NCBI GenBank assembly: GCA_964487415.1 | Contig: CAZAPQ010000122.1 | Coordinates: 1-7,361 of the forward strand | Reading direction: 5' to 3' | Source of the DNA: DRVV01 sp964487415 | GTDB lineage: Archaea > Thermoproteota > Bathyarchaeia > Bathyarchaeales > Bathycorpusculaceae | Length of the DNA stretch: 7,361 nucleotides | Shown: in pieces, positions 1-5,605 of the stretch | Layout: each line of letters opens with the position of its first letter | Position numbering within the stretch: position 1 is the first letter of the stretch | Translations under genes and position numbers: made by a program | Notes under the pieces: model-generated | What the model saw: only the letters and a program-made list of their open reading frames with translations | What the model was told of the DNA's origin: nothing | Database searches by the model: none

Positions 1-459
1 CTTTCAAAATACGTTTCGGTTTTTCACTTCACTGGTCACGGAAAATTTGTCAAAAATCAGCCTGAAGGAAAAAGGGGCAGACTGCTTCTTTATAACAATG
101 AGGAGTTGACTGAAAATGACCTTCAAAAGTGTTTCAGGAAAGCAAAAGGTGCACCGTATCTTGTGTTTCTTAACGCCTGTGAAAGTGCCAAGGAAATCTA
201 TAGCTCGCACTTAATAGATGCCTTTCTTATGTATGGTGCTGAAAATATTGTGGGAACTGTATGGTCTGTATATGACAACCCTTCAAAAGGATTTGCAAAG
301 GAATTCTACGATAGAGTTGTTAAAGGAGAAAATTTTGGTATGGCTCTTCTTTCCGCAAGGCTTCATATGATAAATTCCAGAAAACAAGAGGACGCTCTTA
401 CGTGGCCTGCATTTATCCTATATAGAAACCCCAATAATGATCTTCAAAAGCCACGATGA
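1..459 (+). CDS. CHAT-domain caspase-like protease, C-terminal part (5' end outside window)
   Basis: The frame is open from the first base and encodes 152 residues ending at a TGA. It matches the C-terminal half of a CHAT domain, the caspase-like (clan CD) cysteine peptidase found in signalling, cell-death and defence proteins. The catalytic histidine motif HFTGHGKF lies at residues 9-16 (His13). The nucleophile motif LNACESA lies at 57-63 (Cys60). Downstream, GTVWSVYD, the AKEFYDRVVKGENFGMALLSAR region and a final WPAFILYRNP match the usual end of the family. A TTG at 106 could be read as a start, but it would remove the catalytic His, so I treat the gene as truncated by the window edge. The partner domains normally found N-terminal to CHAT (TPR, NACHT or others) are not visible, so its pathway and substrate cannot be named. 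No coding neighbour follows closely. Confidence 0.87.
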   Translation, partial: LSKYVSVFHFTGHGKFVKNQPEGKRGRLLLYNNEELTENDLQKCFRKAKGAPYLVFLNACESAKEIYSSHLIDAFLMYGAENIVGTVWSVYDNPSKGFAKEFYDRVVKGENFGMALLSARLHMINSRKQEDALTWPAFILYRNPNNDLQKPR

Positions 460-525
460 TGCCATAACCTATTATAGCCTTTACCAAAGCAAAGAGCAGA
501 ATTAACAATTTTTCAATTAAATTTT

Positions 526-546
526 AAGTTATTAGCCAAATAACTT
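526..546. repeat. Perfect inverted repeat (8-bp stem, 5-nt loop)
   Basis: AAGTTATT and AATAACTT form perfect 8-bp arms around AGCCA, 67 nt after the CHAT stop codon. The stem is AT-rich and no uridine tract follows directly, so a factor-independent terminator of the bacterial type is not convincing. It could be a protein-binding dyad or an RNA hairpin in the CHAT 3' UTR. Confidence 0.6.
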
Positions 547-576
547 GCGCCTTGTTTTAAATTGTTGGTCGCCTTT

Positions 577-760
577 CTAAATTTTTATAATTTTCTTTCT
601 GCCCATCTTTAGATGACATAGTGTGCCAGGGAAGTTTGTTTGATAGTTAAAGCTGTTCGTGTTCAATATTTCCGTTGCGTCAAAGATTAAACTCTTTTTT
701 GTAAACTCCAACAGCGGGATTTTCTATTTCGATGAGACGATGCCTTTTTAAAAGTGACAT
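577..760 (-). pseudogene. Small broken reading frame, possible frameshifted gene of about 60 codons
   Basis: On the minus strand an ATG at 760 opens a frame that begins MSLLKRHRLIEIENPAVGVY and stops at 680. An A6 run sits at codons 21-22 (plus-strand T6 near 695-700). Skipping one A there moves reading into a second frame that stays open to a TAG at 577 and contains IFDATEILN, TNFPGTLCHL and a basic end GRKKIIKI. The joined product would be about 60 residues. A TATA-like TTTATAACC lies at 801-810, roughly 45 nt upstream of the ATG, and one copy of the 27-nt repeat lies between them. I do not recognise the product. It could be a decayed gene, a homopolymer sequencing error in a real small gene, a slippage site, or chance openness. 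Codon use looks gene-like, but the region is short. Confidence 0.33.
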
Positions 761-769
761 GAAGATTGG

Positions 770-796
770 TCAGCCCTTTCGTAAAGTTTCATTCTT
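770..796. repeat. 27-nt direct repeat, copy A
   Basis: TCAGCCCTTTCGTAAAGTTT plus the next 7 bases matches 1998-2024 in the same orientation at 25 of 27 positions, with the last 19 bases identical. This copy is in the AT-rich stretch, between a minus-strand TATA-like element and the ATG of the broken small frame. No further copies were seen in the window. Confidence 0.75.
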
Positions 797-845
797 GCAG
801 GTTATAAATGAAAAAGAATTTTACAGGAACACTTTTGCTTAATTT

Positions 846-1193
846 CTAAGCTAAAATGGGCTTTTTCATTTTGGCTTTTTCAGCCATTTCTTTTGACATT
901 TTTGTTTCGTAATCCCTAAGCATCTTCACCAAAGGATGTTCAACGTTAATCCTGTAAAGCTTGGCTTTCCCTATCTTTCTGGAAACTTTAACTATTCCAT
1001 ATTCTTCCAGTTCCGGAAAATATTTGTAAAACGTTTGTTTACTCATTCCTAAAGCCTCTATAACTTCCTTTTTAGTGAAATCAAACAACGGATTATCCAA
1101 AAAGAAATCCACTATCCTAAGCTTCGGCGAATCCCCAAGAGTCTTGATAAGAATCGATTCATACTCTTTTTCGGAATAGAGTTTTCCACTCAT
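846..1193 (-). CDS. Winged-helix transcriptional regulator (archaeal ArsR/MarR-like)
   Basis: This 115-residue protein has one winged helix-turn-helix domain at about residues 20-95. SPKLRIVDFFLDN is the first helix. The segment from FTKKEVIEALGMSKQTFYKY contains the HTH with its recognition helix. The wing is formed by IVKVSRKIGKAKLYRIN, followed by HPLVKMLRDYE. The layout resembles a widespread family of short archaeal DNA-binding proteins. The charged C-terminal tail (about 95-115) could mediate dimerisation. No effector- or metal-binding cysteines are present. The ATG at 1193 is preceded by GGTGA with a 6-nt spacer, a good Shine-Dalgarno sequence. The gene is divergent from another small winged-helix protein (1315-1590). 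The shared intergenic region carries repeated dyads, which suggests autoregulation or mutual regulation. The regulon is unknown. Confidence 0.86.
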   Translation of the reverse strand: MSGKLYSEKEYESILIKTLGDSPKLRIVDFFLDNPLFDFTKKEVIEALGMSKQTFYKYFPELEEYGIVKVSRKIGKAKLYRINVEHPLVKMLRDYETKMSKEMAEKAKMKKPILA

Positions 1194-1211
1194 CTTATTT
1201 CACCATTCACT

Positions 1212-1264
1212 TTGGCGTTTTTGCGTCTTGGCATTTTGCCAGTCTGTCACATTGGTATTTTACC
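1212..1264. promoter_or_regulatory. Three related TTGGYRTTTT dyad sites, candidate operator
   Basis: Three related elements begin at 1212 (TTGGCGTTTTTGCG), 1228 (TTGGCATTTTGCC) and 1252 (TTGGTATTTTACC), spaced 16 and 24 nt apart. The second has perfect TGGCA/TGCCA arms around TTT. The third has perfect GGTA/TACC arms around TTT, and its sequence change is compensated on both arms. The first is imperfect. They fill the space between the divergent winged-helix genes and abut the TATA box of the rightward gene. The AT-rich cores also give the only TATA-like sequence available to the leftward gene. Function as a binding site for either protein is inferred. Confidence 0.6.
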
Positions 1265-1270
1265 GGAAGA

Positions 1271-1281
1271 GTATTTATATG
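1271..1281 (+). promoter_or_regulatory. TATA box that sets the start of the rightward winged-helix gene
   Basis: GTATTTATATG follows a purine-rich GGAAGA stretch that could serve as the BRE. Transcription would start roughly 26 nt downstream of the box centre, near 1302-1306, giving a leader of about 10 nt to the ATG at 1315. The in-frame TTG at 1228 and ATG at 1279 would then lie upstream of the transcript, so they are rejected as starts. Confidence 0.6.
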
Positions 1282-1314
1282 TTTCTTTTCAAAGGTATCA
1301 AAAGTGAACATATA

Positions 1315-1590
1315 ATGAGCATAGAACTTAGCGATGAAGAAATCAAGGCAGACATGATGAATAGGCTGCTCAGAAGAAACTGTTGGGGTGCCAAATACCT
1401 GCCCATAGACACGCTCATAAACTGGATGGCTAGAAAAGTTAAGCCAAACGGCAAAAGGGTTAAAAAGTTAATTAAGCAGCTTGTCAATGAAGGATTCCTT
1501 ATTCCTCATAAAAAGGGGGAAACTGTCTCTTTAAACCCTGCAAAAAGCGAAGAAATAATCGAATATATCAAACGTTTTCTAAAGTTTTAA
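1315..1590 (+). CDS. Small archaeal winged-helix-like protein, function unknown
   Basis: From the ATG at 1315 this is 91 residues. The core around LLRRNCWGAKYLPIDTLINW leads into a helix, RKVKPNGKRVKKLIKQLVNE. A beta-hairpin-like wing, GFLIPHKKGETVSLNP, and a final helix follow. The order helix, recognition-like helix and wing suggests a small winged-helix DNA- or RNA-binding domain, and I recall similar conserved archaeal proteins without a known role. The start is chosen because the TATA box at 1271-1281 would overlap any upstream start, and because GTGA at 1304-1307 can serve as the ribosome-binding site. It is divergent from the regulator at 846-1193 and shares its operator-like region, so the two are probably co-regulated. 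Basic residues are abundant, which fits nucleic-acid binding. Confidence 0.75.
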   Translation: MSIELSDEEIKADMMNRLLRRNCWGAKYLPIDTLINWMARKVKPNGKRVKKLIKQLVNEGFLIPHKKGETVSLNPAKSEEIIEYIKRFLKF

Positions 1591-1829
1591 TAGTTATTTT
1601 ATCGTGCTTTTCTAAAAATTAAGGTTTCCGAAAAAGAATTTATCATGGTTTAGGCAGCCATATGCGCCATCTGCTATTTGACCAGCGTGTCTGCTATCGG
1701 CTTAAGCTTCATCATTGACGACAAAACGTAAGTAGGCTGAGTAAAGCTCCACCCTTAGGTGTCCTGCAAACAGAAAACCCAACAATCTTCAAATATTATG
1801 AACCTTTTCCGGCAAACGTTATGTTAGAT

Positions 1830-1864
1830 ACGATAGCACAAATAAGAGAGATGAATGCTATCGT
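1830..1864. repeat. Inverted repeat, 9-bp arms
   Basis: ACGATAGCA (1830-1838) and TGCTATCGT (1856-1864) are perfect complements around a 17-nt spacer. Flanking GAT and ATC could add three pairs past an asymmetric bulge. It could be an RNA hairpin, an operator or a remnant terminal repeat. The sequence does not choose between these. Confidence 0.6.
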
Positions 1865-1948
1865 TTAATCAGCAAAGCCCCTTTACCACCGCATAGGTTT
1901 AACACATAATCCATAAAATGCCAAGACGGTTATGGTAAATGAAATGTA

Positions 1949-1976
1949 GGACCCGAACCCTTTTGGGTTTAAATCC
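1949..1976. repeat. Imperfect hairpin with TTTT loop
   Basis: The arms at 1949-1960 and 1965-1976 flank a TTTT loop. The inner six pairs are GAACCC against GGGTTT, with one G-T wobble. A symmetric 3x3 internal mismatch follows, then GGA pairs with TCC. It lies directly upstream of the possible small gene at 1979 and just before a GGGCCC palindrome (1981-1986). Confidence 0.55.
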
Positions 1977-1978
1977 AC

Positions 1979-2125
1979 ATGGGCCCGCCAGAAATATTCA
2001 GCTCGTTCGTAAAGTTTCATTCTTCAAGTCAATGGATCAAAGATAGCGTTGCATATGCAACTATCCATGCAGGAAAGTGGTTTCAAGCGTTAGTAGCAAG
2101 ATTACTTGGAACATTTTTCAAGTAG
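1979..2125 (+). CDS. Possible 48-residue small protein, unrecognised
   Basis: An ATG at 1979 opens 48 codons beginning MGPPEIFSSFVKFHSSSQWI and ending in an amphipathic stretch that includes WFQALVARLLGTFFK, then TAG. The 27-nt direct repeat, copy B, lies inside this frame and supplies the peptide SFVKFHS. In copy A the matching frame gives SPFVKFHS and then stops within a few codons, so the shared peptide could point to a decayed paralogue. The frame runs tail to tail with argS, three bases short of the argS stop. No clear Shine-Dalgarno sequence or well-placed TATA box is visible, and the frame is short enough to be open by chance. I cannot name a family. Confidence 0.27.
   Translation: MGPPEIFSSFVKFHSSSQWIKDSVAYATIHAGKWFQALVARLLGTFFK
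1998..2024. repeat. 27-nt direct repeat, copy B
   Basis: This copy matches 770-796 at 25 of 27 positions, with 19 identical bases at 2006-2024 (TTCGTAAAGTTTCATTCTT). The copies lie 1,228 nt apart and bracket the divergent winged-helix pair. Confidence 0.75.
2042..2065. repeat. 14-nt perfect palindrome with extended arms
   Basis: GTTGCATATGCAAC (2048-2061) is a perfect palindrome. Flanking GATA (2042-2045) and TATC (2062-2065) extend the symmetry, with two extra bases (GC) in the left arm. It falls inside the possible small gene, 17 nt after repeat copy B. Confidence 0.6.
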
Positions 2126-2128
2126 GCT

Positions 2129-4078
2129 TTACATTCTTTCGGGCGCCAGTATGCCCAGCAGGTTTAAAGCGTTTCTTAATGTTATGCGGACGGCATCGAC
2201 AAGCGCGAGCCTTGCATCGCTGAGTTCCTGCGGTTGAGCCTTTATGACCGGGAAGGCGTTGTAGAAGGTGTTAAACTTATCTGCCAATGCATTAGCATAG
2301 TCCGCTATCAAGTTTGGTTTAAGAAGTTCCGTGGCGTCAACGAAAACCTGCGGAAATTCTGCCAAAGTCAATACAATTTCATGTTCAAGCTTCTCGTTCA
2401 GCAAATCGTAAGCTGGATTTTCTGGCTTTCTTGACGCCTTACGCAATATGCTGCATGCCCTAGCGTGGGTGTATTGAATGTAGGGACCGCTGTTCTTTTC
2501 GAAGTCTATGACCCTATCCCAGTTGAACTCCACTGGTTTAGCGGGGTCAACCTCCACGAGGGCATAGCGGACAGCTCCTATGCCCACAAACTCTGCAACC
2601 CTCCTTTTATCTTCCTCAGGCATTTGAGGTGAGTGCTTCGAAACCTCTTCGTAGGCTCTTCTTACGGCTTCATCCATGACCTCGTCAAGGGTTATGTAGC
2701 GTCCCCTCCGACTTGACATCTTGTATCCCGGCAGGGTCACAAGGTTATAGGCAAAGTGGATAAGATTGTCCGCCTGCTTTCCATAGCCAAGAGCGTACAA
2801 CGCTATTTTGAGCTGCAATTGGGCTAGTGATTGCTCCATGCCTATAACATTAATGCACCTATCAGCTCTCTCAAATTTCCAAATGGTGTAGGCGATGTCC
2901 CTTGTGGTGTAAAGGGTTGTGCCATCAGCCCGGACAAGGGTTAAAGATGGGACAGCATAGTCGTCCCTTAATCCAAGCCTCTTCCTAAGACCTAAAACTT
3001 CAACGGCCTTTTCCGCATCAAATTCGAGAACACCTCCTAAAACTTGCACAAAAGGTGTTCGCTTAAGTCTCAAAAGGACCTCAGTAACCCGCCCGCTCCA
3101 TACAAGATCACTCTCCCAATCCCAGGAATCGTAAGTTATTCCTGCGCGTTTCAGGGTCATCATAAAACCTTCAAGGCATATCTTGCTAACTTCCCTTATT
3201 AGATCCCTTGCTCTCTCCTCGCCAGCCTCATATGCCCTATTCAACTCGTTAACCTTTTCCTCAGGATTTTCATTTTCCTCTATCCTTTGGAGAAGACTCT
3301 CAAAAAGTTCTGGATATTTCTCTTTAAGTTCAAAGGCTATGGCTGCCCACTCATCCAGTTCCTTGTTGATCCTCCTAACCTGTTCTTCATCAGAAGATTT
3401 TTTCGCTTGCTCCAACTCCCTTTTAAGCCTGTTAATTTCAACAAGACAGCTTGTTATCGTGTATATTTTCCCAATGAAGTGATCGGGCTTCTCAGGAGGT
3501 TTAGGTCTCCCAAGCTTCTCGTATCCATATGCAACCACTGCCGTTTGCCTGCCCACATCATCCACATAATAGTGCCTATAAACCCTATGCCCCCTTAGGG
3601 CAAGCATACGGGCTAAGGAATCCCCAAGCATGGGGTTCCTTGCCTGTCCGATATGTATGGGATGAAGAGGATTCACGCTTGTATGTTCTACAATGACCCT
3701 CCGTGGCTTATCAACCTTTAAAAAACCATAGGATTCATCCAGCCGCCTCACAGACTCTACAGTTATAGCCGAGAACTTTGCAAAGTCGACATAAAAGTTT
3801 ATGTAACCTCCTCCAGCCGCGGCTACTTCTTTGACCAGGTGAAACTTTGACTTGTCCATGTTATTAACAAGGCGTTCAGCAATCACCATTGGTTTCTCAC
3901 CAAATCTTTTAGCCATTTCAAAACAAATGGAGGAAGCCAGCTGCCCAAACTCCATGACTGGAGGCTTTTCGAAAACCATGTGCTCCGGAACTTTGTTTGG
4001 CAGTACCTTCCTTAGGGCATCTCCTAGCAGGGCTGCGCATTCCCTTCGAAACTCTGCAATAGGATTCTCAGATATCAC
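2129..4078 (-). CDS. argS: Arginyl-tRNA synthetase
   Basis: This 649-residue cytoplasmic enzyme attaches arginine to tRNA-Arg in an ATP-dependent reaction. As a class I synthetase of the ArgRS type it is expected to need bound tRNA for amino-acid activation. The N-terminal tRNA-binding (Add1) domain spans about residues 5-115. The class I signature is at 139-145 as HPIHIGQ, within a nucleotide-binding fold that continues through LGDSLARML. A charged helical insertion lies at about 212-300. The second signature, KMSSRRG, is at 453-459. The DALR anticodon-binding domain runs from about 530 to the end, closing with DARLALVDAVRITLRNALNL and APERM. The start is a GTG preceded in frame by a TAG six bases upstream, so no longer form is possible. 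GGATGGT lies 6 nt before it. The gene is divergent from the deacetylase gene. Its length is normal for archaeal forms. Confidence 0.98.
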   Translation of the reverse strand: MISENPIAEFRRECAALLGDALRKVLPNKVPEHMVFEKPPVMEFGQLASSICFEMAKRFGEKPMVIAERLVNNMDKSKFHLVKEVAAAGGGYINFYVDFAKFSAITVESVRRLDESYGFLKVDKPRRVIVEHTSVNPLHPIHIGQARNPMLGDSLARMLALRGHRVYRHYYVDDVGRQTAVVAYGYEKLGRPKPPEKPDHFIGKIYTITSCLVEINRLKRELEQAKKSSDEEQVRRINKELDEWAAIAFELKEKYPELFESLLQRIEENENPEEKVNELNRAYEAGEERARDLIREVSKICLEGFMMTLKRAGITYDSWDWESDLVWSGRVTEVLLRLKRTPFVQVLGGVLEFDAEKAVEVLGLRKRLGLRDDYAVPSLTLVRADGTTLYTTRDIAYTIWKFERADRCINVIGMEQSLAQLQLKIALYALGYGKQADNLIHFAYNLVTLPGYKMSSRRGRYITLDEVMDEAVRRAYEEVSKHSPQMPEEDKRRVAEFVGIGAVRYALVEVDPAKPVEFNWDRVIDFEKNSGPYIQYTHARACSILRKASRKPENPAYDLLNEKLEHEIVLTLAEFPQVFVDATELLKPNLIADYANALADKFNTFYNAFPVIKAQPQELSDARLALVDAVRITLRNALNLLGILAPERM

Positions 4079-4103
4079 AGTCTAACCATCCAAGGGTCTG
4101 CTG

Positions 4104-4131
4104 AGTGTTTTAGTGCTAACACTAATATATC
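4104..4131. promoter_or_regulatory. Divergent promoter between argS and the deacetylase gene, with overlapping dyads
   Basis: TAATATAT (4123-4130) is a TATA-like box that could serve both directions. Rightward it gives a start near 4153, about 9 nt before the deacetylase ATG. Leftward it gives a start near 4100, about 22 nt before the argS GTG. Two perfect dyads overlap it: AGTGTT (4104-4109) with AACACT (4118-4123), and TTAGTG (4110-4115) with CACTAA (4120-4125). A second TATA-like CTATGTATAG is at 4131-4140. Bound protein on these dyads would cover the box, but no regulator is identified. Confidence 0.5.
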
Positions 4132-4161
4132 TATGTATAGCAATAGCTCAAGAGGATAATC

Positions 4162-5001
4162 ATGAAGCCAAAAATAATTTTCTCAGGAAAATGCTTGGAG
4201 TACGGATCATGGCATATTGAAAGCCCACGCAGAGTTAAAATAGCCTACGAGATCCTAAGGGATAGGGGCTACGAGTTCGTTGAGCCGGAACCAGCAGAGG
4301 AGCAGGATCTTCTTAGGGTTCATGATCCATCATATATTCGGCTACTTAAAGAGGGCGCCATAGAGGATCCTGACACGCCGGCATATGAAAACATTTACGA
4401 GTATGCTAGACTTGCAGCCGGAGGTGCCATTTTGGCCATGAAAATTAATGGTTTCTCATTGATGCGGCCTCCAGGGCATCATGCTGGAAGGCGTGGACCA
4501 GCACTTGGCGCTTATACACGGGGCTTCTGCTACATAAACAACATAGCCGTGGCGGTAAGACACTTGAATAAGCCAACCCTGATTTTGGATATAGATGGGC
4601 ATCATGGAAACGGAACCCAGGAAATCTTTTTAGGCGACCCAAAGGTGGTCTACATTTCATTGCATAGGTATCCTCATTATCCAGGCACTGGAGCCTATTC
4701 TGAGGCAAACTGTTTCAATTATCCCTTGAATGCTGATTGCGGTAATGAGGTTTACCTGAAAACCCTGAGGCAAGCCTTGGAAAAAGTTGACATACAAAAG
4801 ATTGAGGTGGTTGCGGTTTCAGCTGGATTCGATACATGGAATGGAGATTTGGCCTCCTTAGGGCTAAATGAGGAAAGTTTCGAGAAAATAGGCGAGATCA
4901 TAGCAGCCCTTGAAAGGCCAACCTTCTTTGTTCTTGAAGGTGGATATGTGGGTGAGAATATTGGGAGGGCTGTGGATGCGTTGCTTAAAAACTTCGCCTG
5001 A
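4162..5001 (+). CDS. Histone deacetylase family (zinc-dependent) amidohydrolase
   Basis: This 279-residue enzyme belongs to the arginase-deacetylase fold family that removes acetyl groups from lysine or polyamines. The active-site histidine pair is in RPPGHHAGRRGP (His106, His107). Zinc ligands are in LDIDGHHGNGTQ (Asp145, His147) and in SAGFDTWNGD (Asp224). The substrate-site loop YPGTG is at 173-177, and the transition-state tyrosine is in LEGGY (Tyr262). All key residues are present, so it should be active. It is shorter than AcuC and typical class I enzymes, and the usual N-terminal HPE motif reads HIESP. GAGG at 4152-4155 precedes the ATG by 6 nt. The substrate is not decided: Alba, histone, acetyl-CoA synthetase or acetylpolyamines are all possible. 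Its 3' end overlaps the next gene by 26 nt, which suggests co-translation. Confidence 0.94.
   Translation: MKPKIIFSGKCLEYGSWHIESPRRVKIAYEILRDRGYEFVEPEPAEEQDLLRVHDPSYIRLLKEGAIEDPDTPAYENIYEYARLAAGGAILAMKINGFSLMRPPGHHAGRRGPALGAYTRGFCYINNIAVAVRHLNKPTLILDIDGHHGNGTQEIFLGDPKVVYISLHRYPHYPGTGAYSEANCFNYPLNADCGNEVYLKTLRQALEKVDIQKIEVVAVSAGFDTWNGDLASLGLNEESFEKIGEIIAALERPTFFVLEGGYVGENIGRAVDALLKNFA
4964..4968 (+). promoter_or_regulatory. Ribosome-binding site that sets the membrane-protein start
   Basis: GGAGG lies inside the deacetylase coding sequence, 7 nt before the ATG at 4976. In-frame upstream starts, a TTG at 4910 and an ATG at 4946, lack such a well-spaced site and would add residues not expected for the family. 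Confidence 0.65.
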
Positions 5002-5605
5002 AAAATTAGCTGGCACCCTAATATTCGTGGGAACAGCCCAGTTCATCCTATTCGCAACAGTTGCGGAAGCCCTCTATCCTGACTACAGCATTTCAAATAA
5101 CTACATAAGCGATCTTGGTGTGGGGCCGTCCGCCCCTCTATTTAACTCTTCAGTCTTAGTTTTGGGCCTTTCAGTCGTAGCTAGCGTATATCTGCTACGC
5201 CATGTTTACGGTAAGCATCTTGTTTTTCTTATTTTCTTGTTTCTATGCGGGATTGGAGCTGTCGGCGCTGGATTATTTCCCGCAAACCTTAGTGTTATTC
5301 ACCAGTTTTTCTCCATGTTAGCTTTCTTATTCGGTGCTTTGTCTGCTGTGGCTTCCCTCAAAATTCAGAAATCGCCTTTCTCGTACATTGCTGCTGTACT
5401 GGGCCTGTTTTCTCTTGTAGCCTTTGCAATGTTCACGTTTTCCGAGTATCTTTTTTACGTACATTCCGTGGCGCATTATTTTAAGCTGGGTAAAGGCGGA
5501 CTGGAACGTATGATTGCATATCCAATTTTCCTGTGGGCTCTAGGATTTGGAGGGCATCTTGCAGGAAAATCAGTTGACAACGAAACCTTGAATAATGCTC
5601 CTTAG
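4976..5605 (+). CDS. DUF998 family six-helix membrane protein
   Basis: From the ATG at 4976 this is a 209-residue integral membrane protein with six hydrophobic segments at about residues 11-34, 54-77, 81-102, 107-128, 135-160 and 177-197. The diagnostic DUF998 stretch follows helix 1: EALYPDYSISNNYISDLG (31-48), then LFNSSVLVLGL (55-65). A histidine-containing segment, HSVAHYF (163-169), precedes helix 6. The family is common in archaea and some bacteria and has no established biochemical role. Translation probably depends on the upstream deacetylase gene, because the start lies 26 nt inside it with a strong GGAGG. That arrangement hints at a shared expression level but not at a proven shared function. 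Its 3' end overlaps the oppositely transcribed MBL gene by 36 nt. Confidence 0.86.
   Translation: MRCLKTSPEKLAGTLIFVGTAQFILFATVAEALYPDYSISNNYISDLGVGPSAPLFNSSVLVLGLSVVASVYLLRHVYGKHLVFLIFLFLCGIGAVGAGLFPANLSVIHQFFSMLAFLFGALSAVASLKIQKSPFSYIAAVLGLFSLVAFAMFTFSEYLFYVHSVAHYFKLGKGGLERMIAYPIFLWALGFGGHLAGKSVDNETLNNAP

Larger units (their letters stand above)
460..845. other. AT-rich gene-poor stretch after the CHAT gene
   Basis: No intact gene of normal size is visible on either strand. The stretch holds a perfect 8-bp hairpin (526-546), a short broken reading frame on the minus strand (577-760), one copy of a 27-nt direct repeat (770-796), and a TATA-like element on the minus strand (about 801-810). 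The T5 run at about 510-514 could end CHAT transcription, and the minus-strand T5 run at 811-815 could end the winged-helix gene at 846-1193. Both terminator assignments are weak. Confidence 0.6.
1591..1978. other. Gene-poor stretch with inverted repeats
   Basis: No intact gene was found on either strand and every frame is broken by stops. A short open segment at about 1663-1722 reads AICAICYLTSVSAIGLSF, a hydrophobic stretch that could be a gene relic but cannot be assigned. The region holds two inverted repeats (1830-1864 and 1949-1976). It also holds a 14-nt inverted copy (1915-1928) of CGTCTTGGCATTTT, part of the operator-like region at 1224-1237. No transposase, tRNA or CRISPR array is visible. 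Confidence 0.6.

Noticed and set aside
106..459. TTG at 106 as the start of the CHAT gene
   Set aside because: The frame is open to base 1 and the upstream part carries the catalytic His motif HFTGHGKF.
1228..1314. TTG at 1228 or ATG at 1279 as the start of the small winged-helix gene
   Set aside because: Both overlap the operator-like repeats or the TATA box, so they would not be in the transcript; the ATG at 1315 has a fitting leader and GTGA.
810..1641. GAAAAAGAATTT shared at 810-821 and 1630-1641
   Set aside because: It is short and AT-rich in an AT-rich background, with little flanking similarity.
1660..1715. C/D box small RNA on the minus strand (ATGATGA at 1709-1715)
   Set aside because: No CTGA D box is found at a suitable distance.
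1949..1990. tRNA 3'-end-like sequence (TTTAAATCC then GGGCCCGCCA)
   Set aside because: The T stem has only three of five pairs, position 56 is not C, and no matching 5' acceptor strand or anticodon arm lies upstream.
770..2024. 27-nt repeat as part of a CRISPR array
   Set aside because: Only two copies were seen, more than 1.2 kb apart, with no regular spacers and no cas genes.
3183..3598. Open frames on the plus strand opposite argS
   Set aside because: They are antisense shadows of the charged helical insertion of ArgRS, without start signals or recognisable domains.
4910..4975. Longer start for the DUF998 protein
   Set aside because: It would overlap more of the deacetylase gene and lacks the well-spaced GGAGG seen before the ATG at 4976.
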